DNA of 64,000 nt. Source: CAZEJS01 sp964512645. GTDB lineage: Bacteria; Actinomycetota; Geothermincolia; Fen-727; Anoxymicrobiaceae. Each line of letters starts with the position of its first letter. The stretch's first letter is position 1. The notes under the pieces were generated by a model. It was not told where the DNA came from and searched no databases. It worked only from the letters and a program-made list of their open reading frames with translations. Location: assembly GCA_964512645.1 (NCBI GenBank), contig CAZEJS010000011.1, positions 13,375-77,374 of the forward strand, in the 5' to 3' direction. Positions 1 through 7,247 of the stretch are shown here, in pieces. The position numbers were made by a program, and so were the translations under genes.

Positions 1-425
1 CTGGCCACGCGCGAGACGTAATCGGCCTTCTCCAGGAAATCCCCGAAATCCCTGGTCTCCAGGAGGACCTCGAGCATCGTGGTGCGGCCGTCCTTGTACA
101 TCGTGGCCGCCCTGCGGTTCAGGAGATCCCGGCGCTTCTTCAGGGACCCCTTGATCTCGGTGAGGCGCTTCTGGGTCTCGTTGACCTTCTCGGTGATGGC
201 GTCGAGGTCGACCTTGACGCTGTTGTAGGACTCCGTGGCGACCGCCAGCTCCCTGTCCAGGGCGTCGATCTCCGCGGCGATCCGGGCTGCCTGCTGGCTC
301 ATGGAGGCGATGTCACCCGCGGTCTGGGCGAAGGTGCCGCCGGGAGTGAGGGCGAGCGGCACCGACAGGCCGGCCAGCAGCACCAGCACCACGGCACACC
401 TGATTGTCCTCGTTCGCGCCCTCAT
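1..425 (-). CDS. Secreted coiled-coil murein hydrolase, N-terminal part (cut by window edge)
   Basis: Reading leftward from an ATG at 425 gives 141 codons with no stop before the edge, so the C-terminal part is missing. Residues about 8-33 look like a signal peptide: basic start, leucine/valine core, then FAQTA. From residue 38 on the protein is almost pure coiled coil, ending in the stretch LLETRDFGDFLEKADYV. That pattern is typical of the N-terminal coiled-coil domain of PcsB/CwlO/RipA-type cell-wall hydrolases, where it precedes an NlpC/P60, CHAP or M23 catalytic domain (family knowledge). Which catalytic domain follows cannot be seen. It probably acts outside the cell on peptidoglycan during growth or division. 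It could instead be another secreted coiled-coil protein without enzymatic activity. Confidence 0.7.
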   Translation of the reverse strand, partial: MRARTRTIRCAVVLVLLAGLSVPLALTPGGTFAQTAGDIASMSQQAARIAAEIDALDRELAVATESYNSVKVDLDAITEKVNETQKRLTEIKGSLKKRRDLLNRRAATMYKDGRTTMLEVLLETRDFGDFLEKADYVSRVA

Positions 426-855
426 CGGAGCCCGCTCCCGTTCCCCGGTCGTCGGCTTACAATGAAAATAACGAACAACCGCCCCTTTCGGGGTCACATC
501 TTCCTTCGGCAAACTCTTATTATGCCCGTTCGAGTGCGTTACAGTCAATAGTTATTGTTAACTATTGTTGATTATGTATATTTATACGAATATTAAACAA
601 CACATGATTTATAATTATATTATTGTTAATTATTGATGTATTGGCGCTCATCGCGCGGTTGCCGCCGCCCGCATTCCAGAGGGCCGGTGTGTGCGGGGAA
701 CCGCGGCGCGGGGCCGTGAGCGCCCGGCAGGGTGCCGCAGCCTTGCGCGAAACCGCCGCGCTCAACTGACCCGGGGGCACCGCATGATCCGACGGCCGCA
801 GGGACGACCTGCCCACCGCATGACGAACGTATGATGAAAGAGATGGCTAATCGGC
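426..855. other. Intergenic region with an AT-rich island
   Basis: No gene is supported here. Positions 541-645 are strikingly AT-rich (runs such as TTTATAATTATATTATTG) inside an otherwise GC-rich chromosome. The island contains a perfect inverted repeat (546-567) and an imperfect 15-bp direct repeat, TATTGTTAACTATTG at 553-567 and TATTGTTAATTATTG at 621-635. It lies upstream of the leftward murein-hydrolase gene and upstream of the rightward initiator tRNA, so it may hold the promoter and control sites of the former. Short reading frames crossing it have no plausible start signals or codon bias. Confidence 0.6.
546..567. repeat. Perfect inverted repeat, candidate operator
   Basis: CAATAGTTA, four bases (TTGT), then TAACTATTG: two 9-bp arms that are exact reverse complements. 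It sits 120 bp upstream of the start codon of the leftward cell-wall hydrolase gene. Size and symmetry fit a dimeric repressor site; no regulator is identified. Confidence 0.45.
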
Positions 856-884
856 TTGAAATCGGGAGTCCGATGACGGACAAT
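856..884 (+). promoter_or_regulatory. Promoter of initiator tRNA gene
   Basis: TTGAAA (856-861), a 17-bp spacer and GACAAT (879-884) match the sigma-70-type consensus at 4 of 6 and 5 of 6 positions (against TTGACA and TATAAT counting TACAAT-like -10). Transcription would start near 891, about 9 bases before the mature tRNA 5' end. Confidence 0.6.
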
Positions 885-899
885 GAACACTACAACCGA

Positions 900-976
900 T
901 GCGGGGTGGAGCAGTCTGGAAGCTCGCTGGGCTCATAACCCAGAGGTCGCCGGTTCAAATCCGGCCCCCGCTACCA
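900..976 (+). tRNA. Initiator tRNA-fMet (CAT)
   Basis: A complete cloverleaf can be folded: acceptor 900-906/966-972, D-arm GAGC/GCTC, anticodon stem CTGGG/CCCAG with CAT at 934-936, variable loop AGGTC, T-arm GCCGG/CCGGC with TTCAAAT loop, discriminator A973 and an encoded CCA (974-976). Two initiator hallmarks are present: three consecutive G:C pairs in the anticodon stem (GGG/CCC), and no Watson-Crick pair at 1:72, here T900 opposite T972 rather than the C:A of E. coli. It is therefore the initiator rather than elongator Met or tRNA-Ile2. It is a single-gene unit with its own promoter and terminator. Confidence 0.95.
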
Positions 977-987
977 AAGCGGACAAC

Positions 988-1016
988 AGGCGGAACTTCG
1001 AGTTCTGCCTTTTTTT
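988..1016 (+). terminator. Rho-independent terminator of tRNA-fMet
   Basis: Arms AGGCGGAACT (988-997) and AGTTCTGCCT (1001-1010) pair over 10 bp with one G-U pair and a TCG loop, followed by seven T residues. It ends the tRNA transcript. Confidence 0.9.
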
Positions 1017-1387
1017 CGGAAATCACTCTCAAGAGATCTCGAGGTGCCAAAGCCCGTCCCATTCTTGCCCTTCAGGAACTTGAGTGGCGGGAGGGCCTGA
1101 AGGATGGCGTTTAACATCTCAGGGTGATATTGCAGAGAAGCCGGGGACAGCCCGGCCTCCCCTCAGAAGCAAGTTTCGCAGATCACCCCCCGGTAATTCA
1201 GATGGCGGTCCGGGTCAACAAGCCGGAAGAAGTCCCGCGGAAAGAGATGGCCGCCTGCTGTACCCATCAGGAAGGTGTTTCCAGGTTGTTGACAAGCACC
1301 GCGCCCCCGGCGAAGTCCGCAGAACAAAACCGTTTCTCGTCCGGTCTAATGGACGATTTTTCACAGAAGGGAAAGGGGTGGGAGAAG
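1017..1387 (+). other. Leader region upstream of the DUF4349 gene
   Basis: No supported gene. The in-frame reading upstream of 1388 has no domain similarity and unlike composition, so it is treated as untranslated. It can form local hairpins, for example CCTTCAGG (1069-1076) with CCTGAAGG (1096-1103), and GCCGGG/CCCGGC near 1140-1155. No known riboswitch consensus could be matched by eye. Confidence 0.45.
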
Positions 1388-2488
1388 ATGGACGCGAAAC
1401 TGAAACGGCACGGCGGGAGGACTGAGGGGGATCGCCCGCGGGGGAGATCGGCGCGGAGGGTGATAGTCGGCGTTCTCGCGCTGGTGCTGGTGGGCGTCGT
1501 GCTCACGGGGGCGATCACTGGCATACTCGCGGGGCGCAGGAACTCCGCGGGCACGAACGTCGTGGTCTCGCCCCGTCTCTCCTCGACGAGCAACGAGACT
1601 GGCCTGGCACGGGAGGCGGCGCCGCCGTCGCCGCCGGGAGACCGCGCGCCACGGCCACAAGCCGTGACTCCTTCTGAAGACCAGAAAACCGCCTTGCGTT
1701 ACACCACGGAGACTGATGCCCGGGGCAGGTCGAACCAGACCGAGGCGGTGATCGCCGGGCAGGGCGATGTGAGCACGCCCGACAAGATCATCAAGACCGC
1801 CCAACTGATTCTTCAGATCAAATCGGGGGAGTTCGAGGGGAAGTACAACGAGGTGAGCGCCATCGCGGAGGGTGCGGGAGGATGGGTGTCCGAGTCGAAA
1901 GCCGGCGCTTCCGGCAGCGGCGGAACCGTGACCGGCGGCACTGTAACCATCAGGGTTCCCTCCGCGTCTTTCTCTCGAGCTCTTGCGAAGATCAAGGACC
2001 TGGGGAAGGTGGAATCGATCAGTGAGGAGACCACGGATGTTTCCGAGGAGTACACGGACCTGACCAGCCGGCTGAATCACCTCAGGGCGCAGGAGTCGGT
2101 CTATCTCAGCCTGATGGCAAGAGCCCAGACCATCGAAGAGAGCCTGGCCGTGCAGCGCGAGCTGTCCGCGCTGCAGCAGGAGACAGAGCGGCTCCAGGGA
2201 CGAAAGAACTACCTGGACAATAGGGTGGATTATTCCAATATCCAGGTGACCCTCAACGAGCCCGGCTCGAGCGCCACCGTCGCTCAGGGCCAGGGATGGG
2301 GAGTCGGAGGCGCCTTCGCGGACGCCGCGCACGGTGTAGTGAACGCCTTCAACGCCATCATCAGGTTCGCAGGCGTTTCCCTGGTCTATATCCTGCTCAT
2401 CGCGGCCGTCGCGGCTGTCTGCTACCTCGTGGTGAAGAAGTTCTTCATGCAGAAGGGTAGCGACACGTCACAGGAGGCGGGGGACTGA
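1388..2488 (+). CDS. DUF4349 membrane-anchored protein
   Basis: A 366-residue protein. A basic N-terminus is followed by a transmembrane segment at about 24-47, a low-complexity Ser/Pro/Arg linker, then a DUF4349 ectodomain: beta-rich parts (IIKTAQLILQIKSGEF, GTVTIRVPSASF) around a long coiled coil (residues about 240-290), closed by a second transmembrane helix near 329-347 and a short charged tail. DUF4349 proteins are extracytoplasmic proteins of unknown role, often beside ECF sigma/anti-sigma genes, as here (sigma starts 115 bp downstream). The ATG at 1388 is preferred because AAGGGG and GGAG lie just upstream and the membrane anchor follows at once; an ATG at 1349 in the same frame is an alternative. 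A sensor or effector role in envelope stress is inference. Confidence 0.8.
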   Translation: MDAKLKRHGGRTEGDRPRGRSARRVIVGVLALVLVGVVLTGAITGILAGRRNSAGTNVVVSPRLSSTSNETGLAREAAPPSPPGDRAPRPQAVTPSEDQKTALRYTTETDARGRSNQTEAVIAGQGDVSTPDKIIKTAQLILQIKSGEFEGKYNEVSAIAEGAGGWVSESKAGASGSGGTVTGGTVTIRVPSASFSRALAKIKDLGKVESISEETTDVSEEYTDLTSRLNHLRAQESVYLSLMARAQTIEESLAVQRELSALQQETERLQGRKNYLDNRVDYSNIQVTLNEPGSSATVAQGQGWGVGGAFADAAHGVVNAFNAIIRFAGVSLVYILLIAAVAAVCYLVVKKFFMQKGSDTSQEAGD

Positions 2489-2522
2489 TCGCCATAGAGA
2501 AAAAGAAGCGGCAACCGGCGAG

Positions 2523-2550
2523 AAAAGGCCCCGCCCTTTCGGGGCCTTTT
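2523..2550 (+). terminator. Rho-independent terminator after DUF4349 gene
   Basis: AAAAGGCCCCG pairs perfectly with CGGGGCCTTTT (11 bp) around a CCCTTT loop. It separates the DUF4349 transcript from the sigma-factor gene. Confidence 0.85.
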
Positions 2551-2603
2551 ATGCCTGTCCGGAACCGCCATGGCTGTACTATAGTTGTAAGTGGCGGCGC
2601 TCT

Positions 2604-3248
2604 GTGGTGTGTCCTCAACAGGAATCGGAAGGGGCCGGCTTGCCTGAGCGGGAAGAGCGGGAACTCATCAGGGAGGCCCAGTCGGGAGACAGGCAGGCTT
2701 TCGGTGAGCTGTTCCGGCGTCACCAGAGAAACGTCTACGCCCTGGCCCTGCAGATGACCGGGAACGCGCATGACGCCGAGGACATAACCCAGGATGTGCT
2801 CATAAGGGTCATGAAAGGCATCCGGACGTTCCGCTTCCGCTCCCGGTTCTCCACCTGGCTGTACCGCATCACCGCCAACACCGTGAACGATCACCTCGCC
2901 AGGCGGGCATCGAGAGAGAAGAAGGCCCACGTCGTTGAACTGAACGAGGAGCTTGCGGGTTCCATCGAGTCCGACCCCGGAGCCACGAGCCCCGAGGAGC
3001 TTGCGATCTCCCGGGAAACCAGGGAGGCGGTGCAGGCCGCGTTGATGCGGCTTCCCGAGAAGTACAGGATGCCGCTGCTTCTGGTCGACCTGCACGAGTT
3101 CACCTACGAGGAGGTTTCGCGGATACTGCGCCTGCCCACGGGCACAGTGAAATCGAGGCTCTTCCACGCCCGCCGCGGGCTTGCGGGGATTTTGAAAGCG
3201 GACCTGGAACAATCGGAGGACTCCTCCGGTCTTACAGACGAGAGATAA
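2604..3248 (+). CDS. ECF-type RNA polymerase sigma factor
   Basis: A 214-residue protein with sigma region 2 at about residues 32-100 (RHQRNVYALALQMTGN, then DAEDITQDV and the -10-recognition part STWLYRITANTVND) and sigma region 4 at about 140-200 (LPEKYRMPLLLVDLHEFTYE, then GTVKSRLFHARR). This is the group 4 (ECF) layout, without region 3. Start choice is uncertain: GTG at 2604 is used, but an in-frame TTG at 2640 has a better Shine-Dalgarno (GGAAGGGG, 2627-2634). A TATAGT box lies near 2579-2584. The anti-sigma gene follows after 10 bp, so the pair is co-transcribed and the sigma is probably held inactive by that membrane protein. Confidence 0.92.
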   Translation: MVCPQQESEGAGLPEREERELIREAQSGDRQAFGELFRRHQRNVYALALQMTGNAHDAEDITQDVLIRVMKGIRTFRFRSRFSTWLYRITANTVNDHLARRASREKKAHVVELNEELAGSIESDPGATSPEELAISRETREAVQAALMRLPEKYRMPLLLVDLHEFTYEEVSRILRLPTGTVKSRLFHARRGLAGILKADLEQSEDSSGLTDER

Positions 3249-3258
3249 AGGAAGAACG

Positions 3259-4017
3259 ATGCGCTGCAGGCGGATTTCAAAGAAGCTGGTCGAATACGCG
3301 GACGGAAGGCTCGACAGAAGGCACGCCGACAGGGTAGCCGAGCACCTTTCGACCTGCGAAACCTGCGCGAGGGCCTGCGAGGAGATGCGGCTTGCCAGGA
3401 AGTCGGTACTGGCGATCAAGGATGTCCCCGTGCCCGATGGGCTCTCGGCCAGGCTGGAGGCCGTGCTTGAAAGGGAGTGGGACGGGGATGCGCCGAAGGC
3501 CGCCAGGTCGCGGTCCGGCCGCTGGACCGGCGCGATGGCCGCGGCGACCGCGGGCCTTGCCCTGCTTCTCATCGCAGGCTTCATTTTTGTTATCAGCCAG
3601 GCCGGAAGACACTCGACCATCCGTGAGGTGACGCTGGAAGAAGGGCGCCGCGCGGCGCAGGAGGCGCCGGCGCCCGCCGGCGGGGAAAGTGCCCTGAATC
3701 AGGAGTCCCCCCCGCCGCCCGCGCCGGCAGCCGCCCCATCTGAACAAACGCAAACGAAAACGGCGCCTCCGGGCTCCCGGTATCACGAGACTCAACCGAG
3801 CGAAATCGCCTCGATGCCGAGCGCGCCGGGCGCCACCTCCCCCGCAGTCGATAACTCTCTTCCCTCCGGGTACCAGGCCGGGCGGCACGCCGACAACGCC
3901 GGAGGCTGGCCCTGGTACGTGACGTTGCTGGCGATCCTCGGCGGCCTGGCGGTGCTGGGGCTGTTCCTGTGGATGGGGATCAGGGTGTTCAACAGGAGTC
4001 GTCGAAACTCCGGGTGA
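3259..4017 (+). CDS. Zinc-finger anti-sigma factor, two-pass membrane protein
   Basis: A 252-residue protein. The N-terminal cytoplasmic part carries the ZAS motif H29-x3-C33-x2-C36 of zinc-containing anti-sigma factors, which binds its cognate ECF sigma (family knowledge). A transmembrane helix follows at about 92-113, then a roughly 100-residue Pro/Ala/Gln-rich external region, and a second transmembrane helix at about 219-241 with a short basic tail. The second helix is unusual, since most ZAS proteins have one. It is encoded 10 bp after the ECF sigma gene and is almost certainly its partner. The outside signal is unknown. Confidence 0.88.
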   Translation: MRCRRISKKLVEYADGRLDRRHADRVAEHLSTCETCARACEEMRLARKSVLAIKDVPVPDGLSARLEAVLEREWDGDAPKAARSRSGRWTGAMAAATAGLALLLIAGFIFVISQAGRHSTIREVTLEEGRRAAQEAPAPAGGESALNQESPPPPAPAAAPSEQTQTKTAPPGSRYHETQPSEIASMPSAPGATSPAVDNSLPSGYQAGRHADNAGGWPWYVTLLAILGGLAVLGLFLWMGIRVFNRSRRNSG

Positions 4018-4125
4018 TGAACGCGCTCGCGCAGCGGCCCCACGGGTGATAACCGGCTCCGGCGAACCCGGAGAACATGGGTGCCAGAATACCGGCAGGG
4101 GGACGGGGTTCCCGCGGCAGGCAGG

Positions 4126-4275
4126 TCAGGCGAAGTACCTGAAAGGCAGGTCGGGCACCTGGCGCCCCAGGTGCGCGAGGTAGCGCTTCTGCGACTCCGA
4201 AAGGCTTTGCCACCACAGTGCGGCGGCCGCCGCCGCAAGGGCCAGCAGTACTGCGTACTTCAGCACTCTCTTCAT
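4126..4275 (-). CDS. 49-residue single-pass membrane peptide
   Basis: A short gene starting at ATG 4275, 17 bp behind the FAD oxidoreductase gene and on the same strand. A strong ribosome site, GGGAGGT, lies 7 bases upstream of the ATG. The product begins MKRVLKYAVLLALAAAAAAL: a basic start and one hydrophobic helix (residues 5-20), then a charged amphipathic tail containing SLSESQKRYLAHLGRQVPDL. It could be a small subunit or membrane tether for the oxidoreductase; no family is recognised. The good ribosome site, the tight spacing and the membrane-helix composition support a real gene. Confidence 0.7.
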   Translation of the reverse strand: MKRVLKYAVLLALAAAAAALWWQSLSESQKRYLAHLGRQVPDLPFRYFA

Positions 4276-4292
4276 CTCTTTGACCTCCCGGA

Positions 4293-5801
4293 TCAGCCGA
4301 TCAGGCCGGCCAGGTAGAGGGCGCTGCCCGCGGCCTGCTCGGTGCCAACGCCCCTGGACCCCGCGTCGCAGCCGACCAGGTACAGCCCCTCGACGGGGGT
4401 GACGGCGCTGGGCTTGTGAACGCCGGCCTGCCCCACGCTCTGGGCCAGCCCGATGCACTCGCCCGTCGGCTTACCGGTTATCGCCGCGGTGTGGGCGATG
4501 TGGGTGCGCATCTTCCATTCGGTGTTCTTCTCGATCGCCGGGAACAGCTCGAACAGGCGCTCCTCGGCGCGGTCGAGGATGCGCCCGCAGTGCTCCACCG
4601 ATTCATCCGTCACCAGGCTGGGGCCCGGCACCCCCATTATCACCAGTTGTTTTCCGAGCGGCGCCATCCGGGAGTCCCATTCGGTGGGCCAGGGCACGAA
4701 GAGGAACGGGTCGTCGGGTACGCCGCCCCGCTCGATGTAGTCGAACATCGTCTCCGGTTCCATGTTCGGCACGTTGAAGTAACACGGAGCCTTCAGTTCT
4801 ACGGCGCTGCGCGAAAGCCCGTACTTGACGGTGATGAACGAGAAGGACTCCTCGAGAGAAAGGGCGCGCGCCAGGTACTCGGAGGGAAAGGCGCCGTCGC
4901 CCGCCATCTCCACGGTCTTCTTGATCCCCGCGTTGGACACCACCAGGTCGGCCTCGAAGCGCCTGCCGTCCCTGGTCGTAACCCCTTTTACCGCTCCGCC
5001 GTCCACATCGATGGACGCGACCTCGGCATCCAGCTCCAGGCGGCCCCCGTTCCTGGCGAAGGACCTGAGCCAGGAGCCGGGTATCTCCCGCGAGCCGCCC
5101 CGGGGGACGCTCAGGTAGGCCTTCTCGAACATGTTCGAGACGCACCACATCAGCTCTCCGGCGCTCGACCTCGTGTACGGGATCACCAGGAGTATCATCG
5201 AGCACACCGCGAGGTTCATGTGCACCAGCTCGATGTCGGTGAACCGGTCGAGGAAATCGCGGGTGGTGACCTCGTCCAGGTCGGCGAGGAACACCTCGTC
5301 GCGCCCGATCAGCTTCCGGAAGGTCCGGAGGAACCCCGCGAAGCCCTCTCTGCCGGTAGCCGCGTGGAGGCGGTTAGATGCTTTTTTGAGGCGCGCCGCC
5401 GAGGCGTCCCGGGTAGCGGTGCCCCTTCGGCGGAGGTAAGAGCGCTCCGCCAGCGCGGCTTTCGCCATCTGGACGTGGGTCCGGGGGTCCCGCTGGGACT
5501 GGTACTGCGCCAGGTCGAAGCTGCCGCGCTGGTGGAAAACGGAGCCCGGGTTGCCCCTTGCCCAGGTCATGTCACCGCCGAGGGCCCTGTCTATCTCACC
5601 GTGCGGACCGGAGGGCCCCATGGAGAACATGTGAACCCCGGAGTCCACCACGAAGCCGTCCCGGTCGAAGCCCCAGCACTTGCCCCCGGTGAAGGAGTTC
5701 CTCTCCAGCAGGACGACGTCGTGCCCCCTGGACTGGAGGAGCGAAGCTGCGCCGGCTCCCCCGATGCCCGACCCGATCACGACTATCTTCTTCGCGCGCA
5801 A
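4293..5801 (-). CDS. FAD-dependent oxidoreductase, phytoene desaturase (CrtI)/carotenoid isomerase-like
   Basis: A 502-residue flavoprotein. The N-terminus has the dinucleotide-binding GSGIGG (residues 10-15) followed by ELERN-like LLERNSFTGGKC, typical of the CrtI/CrtISO/amine oxidase group. The C-terminus ends with the FAD-contact pattern GLYLVGCDAGSRGVGTEQAA. Substrate is not predictable: family members act on carotenoids, other polyprenoids or amines. TTG 5801 is chosen as start because GGAGG sits 5 bases upstream and the FAD motif follows at once; an upstream in-frame ATG (5858) would add a basic tail without homology. The 49-residue membrane peptide follows after 17 bp. No carotenoid genes lie nearby. 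Confidence 0.85.
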   Translation of the reverse strand: MRAKKIVVIGSGIGGAGAASLLQSRGHDVVLLERNSFTGGKCWGFDRDGFVVDSGVHMFSMGPSGPHGEIDRALGGDMTWARGNPGSVFHQRGSFDLAQYQSQRDPRTHVQMAKAALAERSYLRRRGTATRDASAARLKKASNRLHAATGREGFAGFLRTFRKLIGRDEVFLADLDEVTTRDFLDRFTDIELVHMNLAVCSMILLVIPYTRSSAGELMWCVSNMFEKAYLSVPRGGSREIPGSWLRSFARNGGRLELDAEVASIDVDGGAVKGVTTRDGRRFEADLVVSNAGIKKTVEMAGDGAFPSEYLARALSLEESFSFITVKYGLSRSAVELKAPCYFNVPNMEPETMFDYIERGGVPDDPFLFVPWPTEWDSRMAPLGKQLVIMGVPGPSLVTDESVEHCGRILDRAEERLFELFPAIEKNTEWKMRTHIAHTAAITGKPTGECIGLAQSVGQAGVHKPSAVTPVEGLYLVGCDAGSRGVGTEQAAGSALYLAGLIG

Positions 5802-5900
5802 AGTGTTCCTCCATGTGTTCGCGGACCGGCGCGGCCGGTACGCTCTGCGAGGGGTCATCGCCCGCGGGCAATATTATCACGGGTGCGGTCGAGGAGTGCG

Positions 5901-6653
5901 CTACCTGCCTTTGACGACGGAGTACACCCTCCAGGTGCCGTCTTCCACCAGGGTGAAAGTCCGGCGCTCGGAGGAGGAGCCCTGCACCAGATCCACGGTA
6001 ACCTCGAGAGTGGGCATCTCCACCGAGTTCCTGGCCAGCGCCCTGGAGGCTTCGTCTTTTTCCCGTTTGAAGCCCGCCTCCGCGTTGGCTTTCAAGCCGG
6101 CGATCTCGGCGTCCCGGGCCGCGGTGAGTTCGTCGACCCTGGCCTGGGCGCCGTGGAGGCGGGGCAGTGCGTTGTTGATGCGGGTCTGCTCGGTGCGGTA
6201 CTGGGGCATGTTGGTGCCGTAGGTCATCGCGGCGTACTTCTTCATCTCCACGGCGTTGTTGTACTCCGCCTGGGCGTTGGCCAGGACCGCACCGGCGTAC
6301 TCGATGAGCGGCTTGAACCTGGCCTCGATCTCCGCCAGCGGCTTCTCTATCCGCTCCTCCACCGTGGCCAAGGACCTGGGGGCGTATCCTTTCTCCCGGA
6401 CCGGACCGCTGCCCGGCTCTTCAACCGAGACCACTTTCACGGTCGCTCCGTTGAGCTGGCCCGCCAGGGCTTCGGAGACATCCCTGAAGGAGTGCCTGTC
6501 GTAGCAGGCCGAAGAGGCTTCCTGCTTCTGCCCGTTGCGCAGCGCGTCCAGGAAACCGGTGAGTTTTCCCGCGGGTCCGGATGAGCACCCCGCGAGCCCC
6601 AGCAGCATCCCGCAGACAATTGCCGCCGTCAGTGCTCTTCCCGGGTGTTTCAT
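5901..6653 (-). CDS. Lipoprotein, function unknown
   Basis: A 250-residue protein with a lipoprotein signal: basic start, hydrophobic core and lipobox GLAGC (Cys23). Residues about 60-90 carry a motif-poor globular part, and residues about 95-190 are a charged helical segment probably forming coiled coil (VEERIEKPLAEIEARF; ELTAARDAEIAGLKA). The C-terminal 45 residues form a beta-rich part (VDLVQGSSSERRTFTLVEDG) ending in WRVYSVVKGR, as in DUF4878-like or NTF2-like small domains. It lies 12 bp upstream of... on the same strand as, and transcribed after, the next lipoprotein gene (6666-7157). Function unknown; likely envelope-associated. Confidence 0.7.
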   Translation of the reverse strand: MKHPGRALTAAIVCGMLLGLAGCSSGPAGKLTGFLDALRNGQKQEASSACYDRHSFRDVSEALAGQLNGATVKVVSVEEPGSGPVREKGYAPRSLATVEERIEKPLAEIEARFKPLIEYAGAVLANAQAEYNNAVEMKKYAAMTYGTNMPQYRTEQTRINNALPRLHGAQARVDELTAARDAEIAGLKANAEAGFKREKDEASRALARNSVEMPTLEVTVDLVQGSSSERRTFTLVEDGTWRVYSVVKGR

Positions 6654-6665
6654 CTGCGCGGCGCC

Positions 6666-7157
6666 TTACTGGAACAGACCCGGGGGCGCTTCGGGGTGGT
6701 CGGCAGGGATCATGCTCGTCCCGTAATCCACGACCGTCCATGCCCCGGCGGTCTTCTTCAGCAGCCAGCTGGCGCCGTCGGTCGACCTGTCGGCGGGGAC
6801 CAGGTCCACCCGCGCCCAGTTGTCGATGATCTTCACGCCGGTGACTTCGAGCTCGCCGATCGACGGATTGCCCGCCTTCGCGTTCGCCCTGGCCGCGCTG
6901 ACCGCGGCATCCCTGTCGGAGGTGACAGGTTGAGTCCGGTCTTTTTCGTCGCCGCCGGGGGTGGTCTGGACCGGCGCATCCCCGTCGCCGGGTTCCCGGA
7001 CGGCGGGCGTGCTCGCGTTAGATCGCGGTACCGCGGCCCCCGTGGATTCGCCGGTCGTCCCGCCGCCGCCGCACCCCTGGGCCACCAGCAATGGGGCGGC
7101 CAGGAGCGCCGCGGCGGCCGCCGCGATGAGCAGGCGTATCGCTCGATCAGAAAGCAT
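6666..7157 (-). CDS. Small lipoprotein, function unknown
   Basis: A 163-residue protein. Residues 1-29 are a lipoprotein signal ending ...VAQGC (Cys29), followed by a Gly/Thr/Pro-rich linker (30-80) and a small globular domain (85-163) with the pattern VTGVKIIDNWARVDLVP and WLLKKTAGAWTVVDYGTSM. Alternating strands around Trp residues resemble small domains found in actinobacterial lipoproteins that assess stress or bind envelope ligands, but no family can be named. It is in one operon with the 250-residue lipoprotein (12-bp gap). Confidence 0.7.
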   Translation of the reverse strand: MLSDRAIRLLIAAAAAALLAAPLLVAQGCGGGGTTGESTGAAVPRSNASTPAVREPGDGDAPVQTTPGGDEKDRTQPVTSDRDAAVSAARANAKAGNPSIGELEVTGVKIIDNWARVDLVPADRSTDGASWLLKKTAGAWTVVDYGTSMIPADHPEAPPGLFQ

Positions 7158-7247
7158 AAGTACTCCAGCCGTGAGGTTGTTTCCCGGGCGAATGATTCTT
7201 CGATACGCCGGACCCGCACTCCTTGAACGGAGCGGGCCGCAGGCCGG

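Noticed and set aside
1017..1387. Possible riboswitch in the DUF4349 leader
   Set aside because: Hairpins exist, but no consensus of a known riboswitch class (TPP, SAM, cobalamin, c-di-GMP, c-di-AMP) could be matched.
4416..6584. Very long open frame opposite the FAD oxidoreductase and lipoprotein genes
   Set aside because: It runs antisense through two genes with clear domains and strong ribosome sites; its own product is Arg/Pro/Gly-rich with no motif, typical of GC-rich shadow frames.
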